From the NCBI GenBank assembly GCA_937958105.1, contig CALFXJ010000006.1, positions 62,001 through 126,000 of the forward strand: a DNA stretch of 64,000 bases. The letters are read 5' to 3'. A program made the position numbers and the translations under genes. This DNA is from an uncultured Cellvibrio sp. Lineage in GTDB: Bacteria; Pseudomonadota; Gammaproteobacteria; Pseudomonadales; Cellvibrionaceae. Of this stretch, positions 62,628 to 64,000 are shown in pieces. The first letter of the stretch is position 1; each line of letters starts with the position of its first letter. The notes beneath the pieces were generated by a model that did not search any database, had not been told where the DNA came from, and saw only the letters and a list, made by a program, of their open reading frames with translations.

Positions 62628-63383
62628 TTATTCAGTGCCGGTCGCGATACTGCGCAGCTCATCAAGGTCATTGATCACAATATCCTTGCGGTTGACCTCG
62701 AGGATGCCTTGCTTTTGCAGGCGGGTGAACACCCGGCTGACGGTTTCGATGGTCAGGCCCAGGAAATTACCAATGTCAGTACGTGACATAGGCAGTGAAA
62801 AGGAGGTTGCTGACAGGTGCCGTCGGCTGTTGCGGGTAGAGATGCTGAGCAGGAGCGTGGCGATACGCTGTTCTGCCGTGCTTTTACTCAGCAGGGTAAT
62901 GATCTGTTGATCCTGAGTGATTTCCCGACTCATCAGCTGAAAGATGTGACGTTGCAGCGAGGGAATCTTCACGCTCAGCTCTTCCACGCTGTGAAAGGGA
63001 ATCTCACAGATGGATGCGGTTTCCAGGGCTACCACGGAGTTGGTATAGCGATCCTCTGCAAGTCCTTCCATGCCCACGACCTCTCCGGGAAGATAAAAGC
63101 CAGTGACCTGTTCTTCACCATTATCGCTCAGCGTGGTGGCCTTAACCGCACCGGAGCGGACAGCAAAGAGCGAAGTAAAGCGGTCATTGGCGCGGTAAAG
63201 GTATTCACCTTTCTGCAGTGGCCGGCCGCGCTGTACGATCTCATTCAGCCGATCAATATCGTCAATATGCAGACTCAGGGGCAGACACAGCGTATTAAGA
63301 CGGCAGTTACCACAGGAAACCCGTTTGTCGTGAGCGCAATGGGGGGACGTTCGGGAGGTATCTACAACCTGGATGTGGATCAT
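62628..63383 (-). CDS. anr: Anr/FNR-type oxygen-responsive regulator
   Basis: Anr is the FNR-type 4Fe-4S regulator of low-oxygen metabolism. The 251-residue product has CGNCRLNTLC near residue 24 plus a further Cys in ETASICEIPF, the four cluster ligands together with an early Cys (PHCAHD). The cyclic-nucleotide-fold part has LPGEVVGMEGL. The helix-turn-helix SRTDIGNFLGLTIETVSRVF carries the FNR-like E-x-x-S-R contacts. It precedes DUF4202 and SirB2 on the same strand and lies just after the PepSY-like gene. Confidence 0.94.
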   Translation of the reverse strand: MIHIQVVDTSRTSPHCAHDKRVSCGNCRLNTLCLPLSLHIDDIDRLNEIVQRGRPLQKGEYLYRANDRFTSLFAVRSGAVKATTLSDNGEEQVTGFYLPGEVVGMEGLAEDRYTNSVVALETASICEIPFHSVEELSVKIPSLQRHIFQLMSREITQDQQIITLLSKSTAEQRIATLLLSISTRNSRRHLSATSFSLPMSRTDIGNFLGLTIETVSRVFTRLQKQGILEVNRKDIVINDLDELRSIATGTE

Positions 63384-63484
63384 GGAAAAACCTGCAAGCG
63401 GATATAACCCGGAAATGCGGTCAATTGTTGCAGCTTTGCCAGGTGGGGTAAATAGCTATTCGTTCAGGCCTGACCAGCCCCGGG

Positions 63485-64000
63485 CTAGGCCCGGCGGCGC
63501 CTGCGGGTGGTCAGGTAACGATAAACCCCAAGCAGCAGCACGGTCATGACTGACAGGGCCACCAGGGAGGTCAGCAGATCGCGGATGTCTTTGCCCAGGA
63601 AGTCCACAAAATGCCATTTGTGCAGATAGCCGAAGCTGTATCCCTCCAGGCGATCAACATCGGTCACGGCGCTGGCCAGGGTCTGAGTGGCCGTCTCAAG
63701 GTATAGCGTCGGGTTTCCCGGCAGGTCAAAATCCACGGCGTGGACCGGCAGCCGTTTGTTGACGAAGCCATACTCGCCACCAAAGCCTTTGATCAGGCGG
63801 ACGTCCCTGATGCTGTCGGCAGGGTGTCCACTGAACGCCAGGGCCAGAGATTGAGCGTGTTTACTCCAGCCTTGTTCCAGCTTCGTACCCGTGCTGACCT
63901 GGATATAACCGACAGCATCCTTGGGTGGTGGCTCTGGGGTATGGTGACCGTGATGATGGTGATGCTCACTGGCTGTTGCCTCAGACGGCCGATGTTCACG
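63485..64000 (-). CDS. C-terminal part of a PepSY/TM-type protein with a His-rich segment (cut by window end)
   Basis: The frame is open to the window edge and gives 171 residues. About 10 residues in comes a run HHHHHGHH, then a VGYIQVSTGTKLEQGW stretch of PepSY character and a last part with YLHKWHFVDFLGKDIRD and one transmembrane helix, ending RRRRRA. This fits PepSY-associated membrane proteins, which often handle metals or electrons; the His-rich run suggests copper, zinc or nickel. The N-terminal part lies outside, so the true start and length are unknown. It is transcribed toward anr but with its own stop 101 bases before. Confidence 0.7.
   Translation of the reverse strand, partial: REHRPSEATASEHHHHHGHHTPEPPPKDAVGYIQVSTGTKLEQGWSKHAQSLALAFSGHPADSIRDVRLIKGFGGEYGFVNKRLPVHAVDFDLPGNPTLYLETATQTLASAVTDVDRLEGYSFGYLHKWHFVDFLGKDIRDLLTSLVALSVMTVLLLGVYRYLTTRRRRRA

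Overview
The window looks like chromosomal DNA of a gammaproteobacterium close to Cellvibrio or its relatives. This is an inference from content: nadB next to an rpoE-rseA-rseB-rseC (algU-mucABC) block, type II secretion genes gspAB, an Anr-type FNR regulator, a PL3 pectate lyase with a ricin-type lectin domain, and a secreted protein that begins with a cellulose-binding CBM2 and a serine-rich linker, as plant-cell-wall degraders of this group often do. I saw no rRNA, tRNA, CRISPR array, insertion sequence or prophage.

Layout. 0.1-5 kb: an operon of a VTC polyphosphate-polymerase-like protein, a DUF4956 membrane protein and an OprO/OprP-type porin, facing a secreted CBM2/lamin-tail/CotH-kinase protein. 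5-9 kb: a LacI-regulator stub with an operator-like site, a CsbD protein, an RNA methyltransferase, a COG2509 oxidoreductase and rlmE. 9-13 kb: ahpC-ahpF and a pectate lyase. 13-18.4 kb: fpr, etfAB, a LysR regulator and ETF-quinone oxidoreductase. 18.4-25 kb: three REP-like hairpins, RidA, a stand-alone FimV N-domain, yejK, a lytic transglycosylase overlapping a Pat-type lysine acetyltransferase, and a convergent histone-deacetylase-family enzyme. 25-31 kb: a response regulator, an XRE/S24 regulator, a pentapeptide-repeat/nucleotidyl-cyclase fusion behind an operator-like dyad, and several membrane proteins. 31-41 kb: gcvP, gspAB, a Ser/Thr kinase, a lipoprotein and a beta-barrel protein. 41-43.5 kb: bfr, bfd, a second peroxiredoxin and ung. 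43.5-53 kb: HDOD, ygfZ/sdhE/ygfX, a propeller lipoprotein, nadB, the sigma-E operon and arfB. 53-60.4 kb: glycosyltransferase/PAP2, dgkA, a methyltransferase, galTK, bolA and trhO. 60.4-64 kb: small unknown proteins, SirB2, DUF4202, anr and a His-rich PepSY-type protein cut by the window end.

Themes. Oxidative stress and iron: ahpCF, a second 2-Cys peroxiredoxin with a good OxyR-type site, bfr/bfd with Fur-like sites, and the bolA and sdhE/ygfZ functions. Envelope and secretion: the sigma-E operon, gspAB, a transmembrane kinase with a lipoprotein, and dgkA/PAP2. Post-translational control: two kinase types (CotH and Hanks), a lysine acetyltransferase beside a deacetylase, and a cyclase fusion.

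The strongest candidates for undescribed biology are the VTC/DUF4956/porin/CBM2-CotH locus at 0.1-5 kb, the S24 regulator with its dyad and the pentapeptide-cyclase protein at 25.7-28.4 kb, and the acetylase/deacetylase pair at 21-25 kb. Gene starts were chosen from ribosome-binding sites and family N-termini. All family names rest on recognition of motifs, not on database searches.
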